Part shown: piece after piece, positions 17,982 to 27,276 of the stretch
Position numbering within the stretch: the stretch's first letter is position 1
How the letters are laid out: each line of letters starts with the position of its first letter
Source of the DNA: Paenibacillus alvei DSM 29
GTDB lineage: Bacteria; Bacillota; Bacilli; Paenibacillales; Paenibacillaceae
Assembly: GCF_000293805.1 (NCBI RefSeq)
Contig: NZ_AMBZ01000006.1
Span: 62,001-126,000, forward strand
Length of the DNA: 64,000 nucleotides
Direction: 5' to 3'
The notes under the pieces: generated by a model
What the model was told of the DNA's origin: nothing
What the model saw: the letters and a program-made list of their open reading frames with translations, nothing else
Database searches by the model: none
Made by a program: the position numbers and the translations under genes

Positions 17982-18965
17982 TTAATTCGCCGTAAAGTAT
18001 CCTGTCCCTGTGCTAGCACCATTACCTACCACATAGATCGTGCCGGTGTCTGTTGTGCGATAATTGCTGATTGGGCCTGTATGATGAACAGGATCTCCTG
18101 TAAATGACGTGCCGTAATTCACTGGGGTTGGATAAAGGTTCAGCACATTATTACCAGCGGAATACCAGATATCGCTCCATTGGAACGGAAATCCGTACAT
18201 GGCTGCCGCCCACCACGCCATTTTAAACTTATCGGTTCCATTATCGGTTGGTTGTGCGCTATTTGCTGCGTTCGTGGCAATAACCGCCGTTTCAATACCT
18301 TTGTTACGTTTGTAAGTTAGACATTTGTCAGCTTTAGCTGACCAGTCAGAAATCGATAAATACGAATTGTTAGATATTAGCCAACTTTCGGCAAGATACC
18401 AGTCACCAGCACCGATACGGGAAGGCTGGTACACTCCTTTTTCGTTAAGATCTCCTCCAATATCATCCGGATTCCAGGCGTTCATAAACACCTTGAGCCC
18501 CTTTCCATGCGCATAATCCGTGACATCATTCTGGATTGTTCTTGTTACCCCATAATCAAATCCAGCACAATCAAGGAACACACCATATATGTTCATACCA
18601 CTCCATTTGTTGATTTTTTGCTTAATCGCTGTTGTATCAGGGTTCGGAGTGCATCCTAAATTCACGTACCCAAACACCTTCTTGCCGCCGAGTGCATTTA
18701 AATTGTTAATAATCGCAACTGTGTTCGAATGATCTCCATGTGTCGTGTCTTCAAGACCTGCCCCAAACACGATGATATCAAACTGTGCAAAGGTGTTCGA
18801 TGCAGTTGCCACATTTCCAGCCGCACCATTTACGACAGAAGGCTAGCCATAATAGATTGCCAATCGCTTTTGCGGTGAAATGACCTCAGAAGCGCCAGCA
18901 GTCGAAATCAAACTGGTTAGTCCTATTAATAAAGCAAGCAATGCCAACCATTTTTTGTTTCTCAT
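17982..18965 (-). pseudogene. secreted spherulation-specific family 4-like protein with in-frame amber stop
   Basis: ATG at 18965 follows AAGGAAGG and opens a signal peptide (MRNKKWLALLALLIGL..., cleavage near TAGA). Codon 41 is TAG (18843-18845) in YYG-stop-PSVVNG, after which the same frame runs 276 codons to 17982. The body (FDIIVFGAGLED, KKVFGYVNLG, GVFLDCAGFDYG, KVFMNAWNPDD) resembles spherulin-4-like/TIM-barrel secreted proteins of glycoside-hydrolase type. The position is probably Tyr or Trp in homologues. Unlike the other breaks in this window this is a substitution with no indel, so it looks like genuine inactivation, unless read through. An internal start at 18812 would lack the signal peptide. 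Confidence 0.8.
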
Positions 18966-19098
18966 GCCATTACCTTCCTTCATATGTTATTGATGATTGT
19001 CTTTATGCATTGGTAACACGTCCAAGCCTGTTATTAAGCAGATTCTCCTCTCCCCTCCTGTTTGCACAAATAAAATATTGCCTACACATGCGGCATGC

Positions 19099-19130
19099 AA
19101 AAAGGACCGCTATTCTTATATTAGCGGCCC
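19099..19130 (-). terminator. intrinsic terminator of quinone oxidoreductase gene
   Basis: On the minus strand GGCCGCTA pairs with TAGCGGTCC and is followed by TTTTTGC, 45 bases after the stop at 19175. Confidence 0.75.
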
Positions 19131-19174
19131 TCGATTTTCATGAATATATTTTATTTGTTTGGTAAAAAGGCTAA

Positions 19175-20152
19175 TCATTTCACCTTTAAAATGATTTTAC
19201 CTATATTTTGATTTCTCTCCATGTGAACATGAGCTTCGCTTACTTTTTCGAGTGGATAAGAAGTATCTATAATCGGCTTTATGCTCCCATTTTCGAAGTG
19301 CTTCATAATGTTAAGGATGAAATCCTGTGTCAGCTTCGCCTTGTACGCATCGCTTCTTGGCGTCAGCAAGGTTCCTGTAAGTTGCACACATTTTGACATT
19401 AAGGCAAATAAGTTCACTTGCGGTACCTTGACCCCGCCGAGCACGCCAATGAGCACCCATCGGCCTTCCTTCTTGATGCTGGCTAGGTTTTTCTCCCAAT
19501 AATCCGCACCTATAAAATCGAGAATAACATCAGCACCCTGCCCGTTCGTAGCACGAAGCACCTCTTCATCAAAGGATTGCTCCTTGTAATTAATGAGCAC
19601 ATCTGCACCGAGCTCACGGCAGAACTCCAGCTTTTTGGCGGAACCAGCCGTTACAATTACAGTGGCATTGCTAATTCGCTTGGCAAGTTGAATGGCAGCT
19701 GTCCCCACCCCGCTTGCACCAGCATGAATAAGAACCGTTTCTCCCTGTTGAAGCTTGCCTAGCCAATAAAGCGTCTGGTATGCGGTCAGGAACACTTCAG
19801 GAATCGCCGCTGCTTCAGCAAATGAGAAGGAATCTGGAACAGGAATTGCGCGATCAATTGGCATGACCGCATACTCAGCATATCCCCCGCCATTGACAAG
19901 TCCCATTACCTTGTCTCCAACTGAAAAGGTGCTTTTACCATTCACGTTAATGACCGTACCAGCTACTTCTACCCCTAATATCGGATTGGTCGCATACCCA
20001 GACTTGCCTTCCCGCGTGACAATATCTGTACGATTCACAGCCGCTGCGTGCACTTCGATTAACAGTTCGCCTGCCTGGGGCTCGGGGATTGGCAAATTTG
20101 CCAGCTCCAATTGCTCAGGTCCACCTGGTTTCGTTACGATTACACCCTTCAT
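19175..20152 (-). CDS. zinc-independent quinone oxidoreductase (MDR family)
   Basis: 325 residues of the medium-chain dehydrogenase/reductase superfamily, QOR branch: GroES-like N-terminal domain (VNRTDIVTREG, GVEVAGTV, GDKVMGL), then a Rossmann domain with NADPH-binding HAGASGVGTAAIQLAK and the conserved RWVLIGVLGG. The zinc ligands of alcohol dehydrogenases are absent. It probably reduces quinones or enones with NADPH in the cytosol. ATG at 20152 follows AGGAGG. Single gene with its own terminator. Confidence 0.9.
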   Translation of the reverse strand: MKGVIVTKPGGPEQLELANLPIPEPQAGELLIEVHAAAVNRTDIVTREGKSGYATNPILGVEVAGTVINVNGKSTFSVGDKVMGLVNGGGYAEYAVMPIDRAIPVPDSFSFAEAAAIPEVFLTAYQTLYWLGKLQQGETVLIHAGASGVGTAAIQLAKRISNATVIVTAGSAKKLEFCRELGADVLINYKEQSFDEEVLRATNGQGADVILDFIGADYWEKNLASIKKEGRWVLIGVLGGVKVPQVNLFALMSKCVQLTGTLLTPRSDAYKAKLTQDFILNIMKHFENGSIKPIIDTSYPLEKVSEAHVHMERNQNIGKIILKVK

Positions 20153-20392
20153 TCTTGAGCCTCCTTGTATGTAAAATCATATTGTTTGATAGTTATGGAA
20201 CAATGATATTTTATGCGCGCTGTGAAGTCAAGCTCGCCCTGTCTCGCTGATTTTTAGTTCAGTTTGCACTTACTGCTGATCTGTATGAAGGGATCAATTG
20301 TCTGAAAACTGTTGCAGTACAATCATTTTCCCTGTGTATGTGATTACTCTATAGAAACCATTTTTCAATCGTTGCAGAGTTGAGGTCTAAAC

Positions 20393-20566
20393 GTGGCAAG
20401 CAAGTGCGCAATCCGTTTTTTGTATGTTTATGTATGTATTACGGGCGCATCTATTATGGCGATTGAGATTGCGGCATCCCGCTTTTTGGCACCCTATTTT
20501 GGAACTTCTATGATTGTATGGCCAATATGATTGGTCTCATATTCCTATCACTGTCACTTGGTTTCC
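20393..20566 (+). pseudogene. truncated remnant of a spermidine-synthase-like membrane protein
   Basis: From GTG 20393 the frame reads ...GASIMAIEIAASRFLAPYFG then TSMIVW, the conserved first membrane segment of fused MFS/spermidine-synthase-like proteins. It then breaks at TGGCCAATATGA; adding one G restores WANMIGLIFLSLSLGF, again family sequence, after which all similarity stops. Only the N-terminal ~58 codons remain. This is a deletion remnant with an additional frameshift, not an expressed gene. Confidence 0.7.
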
Positions 20567-20571
20567 AATGT

Positions 20572-20685
20572 TTACAGCGTTCGGGGGGTGCCAGTGATTA
20601 ATAATACTACAGCCTCGCCAACAGAATCAGCGACAAAAACATTCTTATTGCTGCTAGCAATTCGTTGTAAAGGTGTAATTGTCAT
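20572..20685 (-). CDS. possible 37-residue small protein
   Basis: ATG at 20685 is preceded by GGAGAGGTACTGCGA on the minus strand and opens 37 codons (MTITPLQRIASSNKNVF...). It sits downstream of the DUF3888-like gene in the same direction. There is no recognisable family; it may be chance. Confidence 0.25.
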   Translation of the reverse strand: MTITPLQRIASSNKNVFVADSVGEAVVLLITGTPRTL

Positions 20686-20727
20686 TCGCAGTACCTCTCC
20701 AATCAAAACCAACCAAATATCATAACA

Positions 20728-21219
20728 TCATATGTGCGTATCACTATTTTGCAACAGTGATGTTGTAGAACTAAATTTTATTCGTAAAATATGCTGCCAA
20801 TTTGGTGGAAACTCGTTCGTTTCAATGTGCGAATAACTGTTTATTTTTACAGTGCTCAGAAGGAGCGGTGACAATTCGAGGGTGATTCGATCCTTCCCCA
20901 CCGCAATATGCGGTCCAACGACCGGTTGAACCTCAAACATAATAAGGAAGTCATACCTTCGGTTCATTGAAGCTCTCGCTGCCTCTATAATGTTGATTTC
21001 ATAGGGATATACGATGGGGTTGGTCGTCAATATCTTATCGTAATAGTTGTTGACAGCTTTCTGGATGTGCGGAAGCAGCATAAGTAACAGCATATCTTGA
21101 TACAAAAGAGTATCAGTACTGGATGGGACGTGCCCATTGTGTGCGTATGTTTGTAAAGGCATAAAAAGTACAAAGAGCAATAGCGAAGAGATTGCAATTG
21201 CAGGCCACTTCTTTTTCAT
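20728..21219 (-). CDS. secreted DUF3888-like protein
   Basis: About 163 residues: signal peptide (KKKWPAIAISSLLLFVLF..., cleavage near TYA), then YQDMLLLMLLPHIQKAVNNY, VQPVVGPHIAVGKDRITLEL and a PPNWQHI element near the C-terminus. I recognise this pattern as that of DUF3888 proteins, common in multiple copies in Paenibacillus and Bacillus; their function is unknown to me. The chosen ATG at 21219 follows GAGGTGAT; the frame is open to 21255 without a better site. Confidence 0.75.
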   Translation of the reverse strand: MKKKWPAIAISSLLLFVLFMPLQTYAHNGHVPSSTDTLLYQDMLLLMLLPHIQKAVNNYYDKILTTNPIVYPYEINIIEAARASMNRRYDFLIMFEVQPVVGPHIAVGKDRITLELSPLLLSTVKINSYSHIETNEFPPNWQHILRIKFSSTTSLLQNSDTHI

Positions 21220-21326
21220 TGTCATCACCTCAAGGAAACTATCTCCCAAAAACAAGACAGTTATGCTCCTTTTCGCTGTACCATCGCCTTTTATCGTGTA
21301 TTCCTGAACTCATGCCGCAAGCGCTT

Positions 21327-21379
21327 CTCAATAACAAAACAAGCACCTTGATCCTTTATTTAGGATGCGAGGTGCTTGT
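21327..21379 (-). terminator. intrinsic terminator of the SDR gene
   Basis: On the minus strand ACAAGCACCT pairs with AGGTGCTTGT around an inner hairpin (ATCCTAAATAAAGGAT), followed by TTTTGTTATT; it lies 34 bases past the SDR stop. Confidence 0.75.
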
Positions 21380-21412
21380 CCATTTATCAACATCTCATGT
21401 CAACGCAAAATA

Positions 21413-22161
21413 TTATTTAAACGAAGCGTAGCCTTCATCCGCCATGACTACACTGCCGTTAATCGCGCTGGCCTCATCGAGGGATAGTAAGTATACCGTA
21501 TCTGCAACTTGTTCCGGCAGGGTCAGCTTATTGCCAATGACCTTTGCCTTCATCGCATCGACCATGCCATTATCCTTGTATCCTTGAATGATTGGCGTGT
21601 CGACAGCGCCAGGTGCAACCGCCAGAACACGAATTCCATATGCAGAGAGCTCAAGTGCAGCCGATTTTGTCATCATGATAATTGCTCCCTTAGTCGCATG
21701 ATAAGCGTATGTGCCGGGAGAAGCTAAAAATCCGAAGACAGAGGCAGTATTAATAATGACGCCCTTGATGCCCAATTCTCTCATTTTGCGCCCAGCAGCA
21801 ATAATGCCGTAGGTCACACCGTGCTGATTGACATTAATGACATCATGATAATCTTTCAGATTCTGATCAAGTACAGGTGTAATCCGTCCAATCCCTGCAT
21901 TGTTGAACATAACATCAATACGACCAAACGCTTCAACGGCCTTGTCCACTACCGCTTCTACATCCTCCAGCTTGGACACATCTGTTTTGACGAAGATTGC
22001 CTCTCCTCCTTGCTCCGTAATCAGCTTTACGACCTCATTGCCTGCTTGCTCATTGAAGTCGGCGACAACGACACGATCTCCTTTTCTAGCAAATTTCAAA
22101 GCCGTCTCTTTCCCAATTCCACTTGCGCCACCTGTAATAATAGCAACTCTTTTTCAGTCAT
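21413..22161 (-). pseudogene. short-chain dehydrogenase/reductase, frameshifted at codon 4
   Basis: Classical SDR of about 249 residues. ATG at 22161 follows GAGGAGG. After MTEK the frame is lost; one more A in the five-A run at 22150-22154 gives RVAIITGGASGIGKETALKF, the Rossmann TGxxxGIG motif, and continues through NNAGIG, the catalytic Ser in INTASVFGF, YAYHATKG (Tyr and Lys) and VAPGAVDTP to 21413. All catalytic residues are encoded. A homopolymer error is the simplest reading. It is divergent from the LysR gene at 22326, a usual regulator-target arrangement. Confidence 0.87.
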
Positions 22162-22325
22162 GTTCGTTTCCTCCTCTTTTGATTGTTATTCATGTACATA
22201 TAGATATGAGGTTGTTCATTGACAGTTGCTTCTTGCTATGCCTATATTGTATCATTGTAATTTATTAACTAAAATTTATTTAATTTAATCTATAATTAAG
22301 AAATACTTAATTGAGGTGCATGATT

Positions 22326-23210
22326 ATGAATATCGAACAGTTGGAAAACATTGTTGAGGTTGCCAAATCAGGCTCGCTGACCAAAGCCGCAGAGCAAGCG
22401 CACGTAACCCTTTCGGCAATCAGCCAATCTATTTCCCTGCTTGAATCAGAGCTTGGGATTCGCTTATTCCAGCGTGCCCGCGGACAAGGAGCGGTTCCAA
22501 CGCCTGAAGGTCAAGTGATTATTCGCATTGCAAATGAAGCACTCATGAAAATCAATGAGTTAAAAAAAGAGGCGCAGTTTTATAGCAACACGATAAGCGG
22601 ACAATTGCGAATTGCAACCATCCCAGGCCCCATGCATCTGCTGATTGACGTCATTTCCAGCTTCAAGCGTGATTTCCCGGGCGTTAAAATCGAAATAATG
22701 GAAAAAGGACCAAAAGAAATATTAGATCTCATAAAGCAGGATAAAATTGATATTGGCTTGATTGCATTATCGGAAAGCCTGCTCCAGCAGCAGCGCAATG
22801 TAACGTTTCAGAAGCTGCTAGAAGGTAAGCTGGTCGTAGGTGTCAATCAACAATCTCCCCTGCGTTGGGAACAAGCTCTAACACCTGAAAAACTGATCAA
22901 TCAAACGTTCGTTCTCTATGATGATGAGCATATTCGGAACTTTATGACCCAGTTCATTGAAGTGTACGGGGAGGCTGACATCTTGTTTATCAGCAACAAT
23001 ACACAAGCAATTCATAATGCGGTAAAAGAAGGAATTGGGGTGACCATCGGGATTGATTACTCCTTCAAGGAAGATGGTCTGCATATCATCCCCTTAGCGC
23101 TGGAAATACCGAGTATAGAGCGATTTTATTATGGCTGGGTTCACGCTTCGGATAAGCATATTTCACAAGTGGCGAAGCGTTTTTTGAATCGATTGAAATC
23201 AGAGCTATAG
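22326..23210 (+). CDS. LysR-family transcriptional regulator
   Basis: About 294 residues: N-terminal winged helix (1-62; EQLENIVEVAKSGSLTKAAEQ, SAISQSISLLESELGIRLFQR) and a type-2 periplasmic-binding-like effector domain (about 90-290). Start ATG at 22326, seven bases after GAGGTG; the frame is open to 22311. It is divergent from the SDR gene and probably regulates it and itself from the 164-base intergenic region. The effector is unknown. Confidence 0.9.
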   Translation: MNIEQLENIVEVAKSGSLTKAAEQAHVTLSAISQSISLLESELGIRLFQRARGQGAVPTPEGQVIIRIANEALMKINELKKEAQFYSNTISGQLRIATIPGPMHLLIDVISSFKRDFPGVKIEIMEKGPKEILDLIKQDKIDIGLIALSESLLQQQRNVTFQKLLEGKLVVGVNQQSPLRWEQALTPEKLINQTFVLYDDEHIRNFMTQFIEVYGEADILFISNNTQAIHNAVKEGIGVTIGIDYSFKEDGLHIIPLALEIPSIERFYYGWVHASDKHISQVAKRFLNRLKSEL

Positions 23211-23232
23211 CAAAGATAACAGAAAAATACGG

Positions 23233-23260
23233 TTGACAAACGTTTCAAGAGGACTATAAT
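23233..23260 (+). promoter_or_regulatory. sigma-A promoter of the T-box operon
   Basis: TTGACA (23233-23238), 16 bases, TATAAT (23255-23260): both boxes are consensus. Confidence 0.8.
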
Positions 23261-23329
23261 GTGATTTATCACATGAAAGCCCAAAAGCAAGAAAGCAAGA
23301 AAGTCAAAAAGCAAAACAGTAGAATATCA

Positions 23330-23548
23330 AAAAGCGTTGAACTAATACAGTAGCTGTCTGTGGCGGAAAATCAGAGACTTGGTGGTTGGTGCGAACTAAG
23401 CCGGGGCATGCAGCGAATTACAATTAGGGAGCTGACTTGCGTCCGGCAATGCCGTTATAGATTAAGTGAACAAAAGCTTATTTTTGTTAATCAGGGTGGT
23501 ACCGCGGAACTTCCGTCCCTATGTGGGATGGAGGTTCTTTTTTATTTT
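23330..23548 (+). promoter_or_regulatory. T-box leader, probable tyrosine (UAC) specifier
   Basis: The antiterminator T-box AGGGTGGTACCGCGG starts at 23493 and is followed by the terminator GAACTTCCGTCCC/GGGATGGAGGTTC plus TTTTTTATTTT (23507-23548). Upstream, the base of Stem I can form between CAGTAGCT (about 23348) and AGCTGACTTG (about 23431). The bulge just 5' of that strand reads GAATTACAATTAG, offering UAC as specifier codon (Tyr). Uncharged tRNA pairing with the specifier and UGGU loop would allow read-through into the NhaC-like gene. I am sure of the T-box and fairly sure of Tyr. Confidence 0.9.
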
Positions 23549-23620
23549 ATAGAGATTGTTCAACAAGTCGACTTATGAACATGAACCATTACATCTACGA
23601 TATAAAGGAGTGAAACGAAC

Positions 23621-25045
23621 ATGAAAAGACAAGTATCCATTGGTCTAGCGCTATTGCCTATTTTTGCGCTAATCGCTGCGGGAGCTGCCTCTATCTCTAT
23701 TTGGAAAGCTGGCATGTTCATCCCATTAATAATTGGCATCATCTTCACCGTTCTTGTAGGGGTGATTAGCGGATATAAATGGAGCGAGCTGCAGGACATG
23801 ATGGTAAATGGCGTAGCTAAAGCTTTGCCTGCGATATTCATCTTACTTGTCATTGGGATGATCGTCGGGACATGGATTGCAAGTGGGGTTATTCCTACTA
23901 TGATCTACTACGGTTTATCATTTATTCATCCCTCTTTCTTCGTTCCGGCTGTAGCTGTCGTTACAGGCATCATTGCCATTACGCTTGGCAGTTCCTTCAC
24001 TTCGATTGCAACGATTGGGCTGGCATTCATGGTCATCGGTGAAGGAATGGGATTCTCCCCTGGCTTGATTGCGGGCGCGGTTATTTCAGGAGCATTTTTC
24101 GGCGATAAGCTATCGCCTTTATCGGATACGACGAATATTGCACCAGCTATGGCAGAAACTGACTTGTTTAGTCATGTGCGCCATATGCTGTGGGATACGA
24201 TCCCCGCATTTGCTATCGCCGTTGCTTTATACGCACTAGTTGGTACACGCACGGCAGAGGGCGCGGTCGATACAGCCAATATCGATATGATCTTAAAAGG
24301 GATTCAACATTCATTCCTTATTCATCCCCTATTGCTATTGTTGCCGATTTTCACGATTTTCTTAATGATCAAAAAGCTTCCGGCTCTGCCAACATTGCTG
24401 TTGGTAGGCATTATTGGCGGTGTAATTTCCATTGTTGTGCAGGGAGACACAATCACATCGATGGTCAACACGATGACGAATGGATTCCATGCGGAATCCG
24501 GAGTGAAGGCCGTTGATTCCTTGCTGAATCGAGGCGGGCTTGTCTCTATGCTGAATACGATTGGTCTGTTGACTATTGCTACTGCACTAGGTGGATTATT
24601 GGAAGGAACAAACATCTTTCATGCTCTTGTTCGGCCCATCGTTGCGAAGATCAAGACACCTGGCTCGTTAATTGCGACGACACTTGCGTCCACCTTCCTT
24701 GTTGCCTTTGCCAGCGGAGCGCAATTTCTGGCGATTATTTTACCGACAAGAACCTTTGTACAAACATATAAGGACATGAACATTGACACGAAAAATTTAT
24801 CCCGATGTGTAGAAGCAGCCGGCACAGTTGGCATCACCTTAGTTCCATGGGGCGTACCTGCCGTATTTGCTGCCAACATGCTGGGGGTAAGCGCGGAGCA
24901 ATTTATTCCTTACATTTTCTTCGCGTTCCTCGCCCCGCTTATCAATTTATTGTACGGATTAACAGGTTGGACTATCGTGAAGAAGGAATACTCTGTACGC
25001 TCAGTTCAAATGAATGTGACTGCAGGAGGAATCGGTCATGAATGA
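23621..25045 (+). CDS. NhaC-family transporter, probable tyrosine-regulated
   Basis: 474 residues, about eleven membrane segments. Family features: GSSFTSIATIGLAF, GAFFGDKLSPLSDTTNIAPA and FASGAQFLAIILP, typical of the NhaC superfamily (Na+/H+ or amino-acid/malate antiporters). T-box control means expression rises when a specific tRNA is uncharged. NhaC-type proteins under Tyr T-boxes have been proposed in the comparative genomics literature to be tyrosine transporters (recalled). The start ATG follows AAAGGAG; the gene overlaps the PqqB-like gene by eight bases. Confidence 0.85.
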   Translation: MKRQVSIGLALLPIFALIAAGAASISIWKAGMFIPLIIGIIFTVLVGVISGYKWSELQDMMVNGVAKALPAIFILLVIGMIVGTWIASGVIPTMIYYGLSFIHPSFFVPAVAVVTGIIAITLGSSFTSIATIGLAFMVIGEGMGFSPGLIAGAVISGAFFGDKLSPLSDTTNIAPAMAETDLFSHVRHMLWDTIPAFAIAVALYALVGTRTAEGAVDTANIDMILKGIQHSFLIHPLLLLLPIFTIFLMIKKLPALPTLLLVGIIGGVISIVVQGDTITSMVNTMTNGFHAESGVKAVDSLLNRGGLVSMLNTIGLLTIATALGGLLEGTNIFHALVRPIVAKIKTPGSLIATTLASTFLVAFASGAQFLAIILPTRTFVQTYKDMNIDTKNLSRCVEAAGTVGITLVPWGVPAVFAANMLGVSAEQFIPYIFFAFLAPLINLLYGLTGWTIVKKEYSVRSVQMNVTAGGIGHE

Positions 25046-25901
25046 AGTCATCGTTAATATCGTCGGCACTGCACAAGATGCAGGTGTGCCGCATCCCAAT
25101 TGCTTTTGTCAGCACTGTATGAATGCATTGCAGCATGGGACTCGCAGGTATGCAGCTTCCTTAGCCATTATCGAACCGGAGCGCAAGCAATGGCATCTTA
25201 TTGATGCTACACCAGACATGCGTGAGCAGATGGCTCATATTCAAAGGAAGTACAATCTTCAAGGGACGATTATGAATACAATTTGGCTAACACACGCCCA
25301 TATCGGCCACTATCCTGGATTAATGTTCTTGGGAAGAGAAGCCATTGGCGCGAAAGATGTTCCTGTCTTCTGTGGAGAGAAAATGAAGCAGATGCTGGAA
25401 AGCCATGCTCCATGGTCACAATTAGTAGAATTGAACAATATTCAATTGAGCCCTATCCAGCATGAACAGCAGGAGCAGATGTCGCCTTCTGTTCGCATTA
25501 CGCCGATCGAGGTTCCCCATCGCAATGAGCTATCTAAAACGTTCGGTTTTTGGATTGAAGGGCCCACTCGCAAGCTGCTGTATATTCCAGACATTGATCG
25601 TTGGGATGAGTGGGATCGCGACATTTATGACATGGCGAAGGAAGCAGATATTTGCTTATTAGATGGCACGTTCCACTCGATCGAGGAGATTGAACGCATG
25701 GGCCGCAATTATAAAGAAATCCCCCATCCTGTTATGACAGAAACAATGGATCGATTGCAGGGCTTGGCGGAGCATACAGAGATTTATTTTACACATTTTA
25801 ATCACACGAATCCTGTCAACGACCGAGCGAGCGCATTTACGAATCTTGTTCAGGAGCGAGCATTTTATATCGCTGAAGATGGGATGGAGCTTAAATTATA
25901 A
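25038..25901 (+). CDS. PqqB-like metallo-beta-lactamase-fold protein
   Basis: 287 residues. The N-terminal VNIVGTAQDAGVPHPNC plus CxCxxC (NCFCQHC) followed by a RRYAASLAII stretch matches the PqqB architecture, where the cysteines bind a structural zinc. The metal motif is THAHIGH, with Gly in place of the usual Asp of HxHxDH. Later histidines (PHRNE, FTHFNHTNP) and Asp (YIPDIDRW) complete an MBL-type site. PqqB is reported to act as an iron-dependent hydroxylase in PQQ synthesis from a Glu-Tyr precursor. No pqqA, C, D or E is visible here. It overlaps the NhaC gene and so shares the T-box. Confidence 0.82.
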   Translation: MNEVIVNIVGTAQDAGVPHPNCFCQHCMNALQHGTRRYAASLAIIEPERKQWHLIDATPDMREQMAHIQRKYNLQGTIMNTIWLTHAHIGHYPGLMFLGREAIGAKDVPVFCGEKMKQMLESHAPWSQLVELNNIQLSPIQHEQQEQMSPSVRITPIEVPHRNELSKTFGFWIEGPTRKLLYIPDIDRWDEWDRDIYDMAKEADICLLDGTFHSIEEIERMGRNYKEIPHPVMTETMDRLQGLAEHTEIYFTHFNHTNPVNDRASAFTNLVQERAFYIAEDGMELKL

Positions 25902-25915
25902 ATTGTTGGACGTTC

Positions 25916-25964
25916 AACAGCACTGCCTTTCTGCAAAGATAAGAAGGCGGTGCTGTTTTTTTAT
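25916..25964 (+). terminator. intrinsic terminator of the T-box operon
   Basis: AACAGCACTGCC pairs with GGCGGTGCTGTT, followed by TTTTTTAT. Confidence 0.9.
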
Positions 25965-26166
25965 AATCTGACATTCCAGTGCAGGCAGGATCCATTTTTC
26001 TGGTATAGGAGGCTTTTTATTTAACGCCGATACCGCATTCATAATATAGGGTTAAACATAGGAGGAAACATGGATGAATTTCTTAACTATGACTCAAAAT
26101 AATGGTTATACATGATTGAATTGACTACAGATTTGACTAGAGATCGAACAAAGGAGAACAAACATC

Positions 26167-27276
26167 ATGCCGCGTCATTCTATCACCTTTCTGCAAGCCT
26201 GCTTTATTGTCATCTTGTCAACAGGTCTAATGAATCACGTTACTATCATTCCTGTTCTGCTGCGTGAAGCGCACAAAGACGGTTGGGTCAGTGTACTGAT
26301 TGCACTCGTACTCACCTTATGCTGGATTCCGCTCCTTCTGTTTACTGTTCGAGCCAAACCGGATCGTCCCCTCCCCTTGTTCTCATGGGTTTATTCACTG
26401 GGTGGCAGCTTTGCTGCATGGTTGGTTACGATTTTGATGATTGCGTATTTGCTTTTTTCGGCATTTGTTACGTTGGAAGACACAGTAACATGGACTAAAA
26501 TATCGTATTTGCCCACCACCCCAACAACTGTAATCGCAGGTGTATTGATTTTATTGTCGCTCTTCAGCGCCTTAATTGGCATACAATCAATTGCAATTTG
26601 CGCTGGTATTCTTTTTCCGGTCGTCATCATTCTCGGATATGTTGTGATGAGTGCCAATTTTCAATACAAGGATTATTCCCTCATTTTCCCGATGTTGGAG
26701 CACGGGTTTACTCCCATTATAAATGGGCTGATTCTAATTGGAGCTGGAATGGCCGAGCTGCTTCTTATTATCTTCTTACTGCCGCATATGTCAAATAAAC
26801 CTCGATTTTGGGGGATGTCTACACTGGCGATCATTCTAGCCGGCCTTACAATTGGCCCTTATCTAGGCTCAATAGCCAACTTCGGAATTGAAAATGCTTC
26901 TTACATGCGGTATCCAGCTTTCGAGCAGTGGAGAATTGTAACCGCGGGCAAGTACATTGAGCATCTCGATTTTTTATCGATCTATCAATGGATATCCGGT
27001 TCATTCATCCGCATATCGTTGGCCCTGTTCCTCATTATAGACACCATTCCTCATCGCGAAAATCACACGAGAGTTGGTATTGGTGTATTGGTGGCTGTAT
27101 TATTATGCTTTGCTGTTGTTGCTTATCGAGATGACATTCAATTCGTCAATCTGTTAAGAAACATCTATTTCCCAAGCGTCACTTATGTACTTGTATTTCT
27201 GTCCGTAATACTCGCTTTTCTCACCTACTACAGACAGTACAGATACAATGGGGGGATCATTCGTGAAACCAAATAA
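26167..27276 (+). CDS. GerAB/GerKB-family germinant receptor permease subunit
   Basis: 369 residues with ten hydrophobic segments; the family is an APC-superfamily branch (spore germination B subunit) located in the inner spore membrane, which binds the germinant. Start ATG follows AAAGGAG by eight bases. It overlaps the A-subunit gene by 29 bases. The gene order here is B-A-C. Expression is presumably in the forespore; CATAATA at about 26036 could be a sigma-G -10 element but I see no matching -35. Confidence 0.9.
   Translation: MPRHSITFLQACFIVILSTGLMNHVTIIPVLLREAHKDGWVSVLIALVLTLCWIPLLLFTVRAKPDRPLPLFSWVYSLGGSFAAWLVTILMIAYLLFSAFVTLEDTVTWTKISYLPTTPTTVIAGVLILLSLFSALIGIQSIAICAGILFPVVIILGYVVMSANFQYKDYSLIFPMLEHGFTPIINGLILIGAGMAELLLIIFLLPHMSNKPRFWGMSTLAIILAGLTIGPYLGSIANFGIENASYMRYPAFEQWRIVTAGKYIEHLDFLSIYQWISGSFIRISLALFLIIDTIPHRENHTRVGIGVLVAVLLCFAVVAYRDDIQFVNLLRNIYFPSVTYVLVFLSVILAFLTYYRQYRYNGGIIRETK

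Noticed and set aside
26070..26102. Ten-codon frame MDEFLNYDSK with a perfect GGAGG before the ger operon
   Set aside because: Too short to separate from chance; no attenuator or codon pattern suggests a leader peptide.
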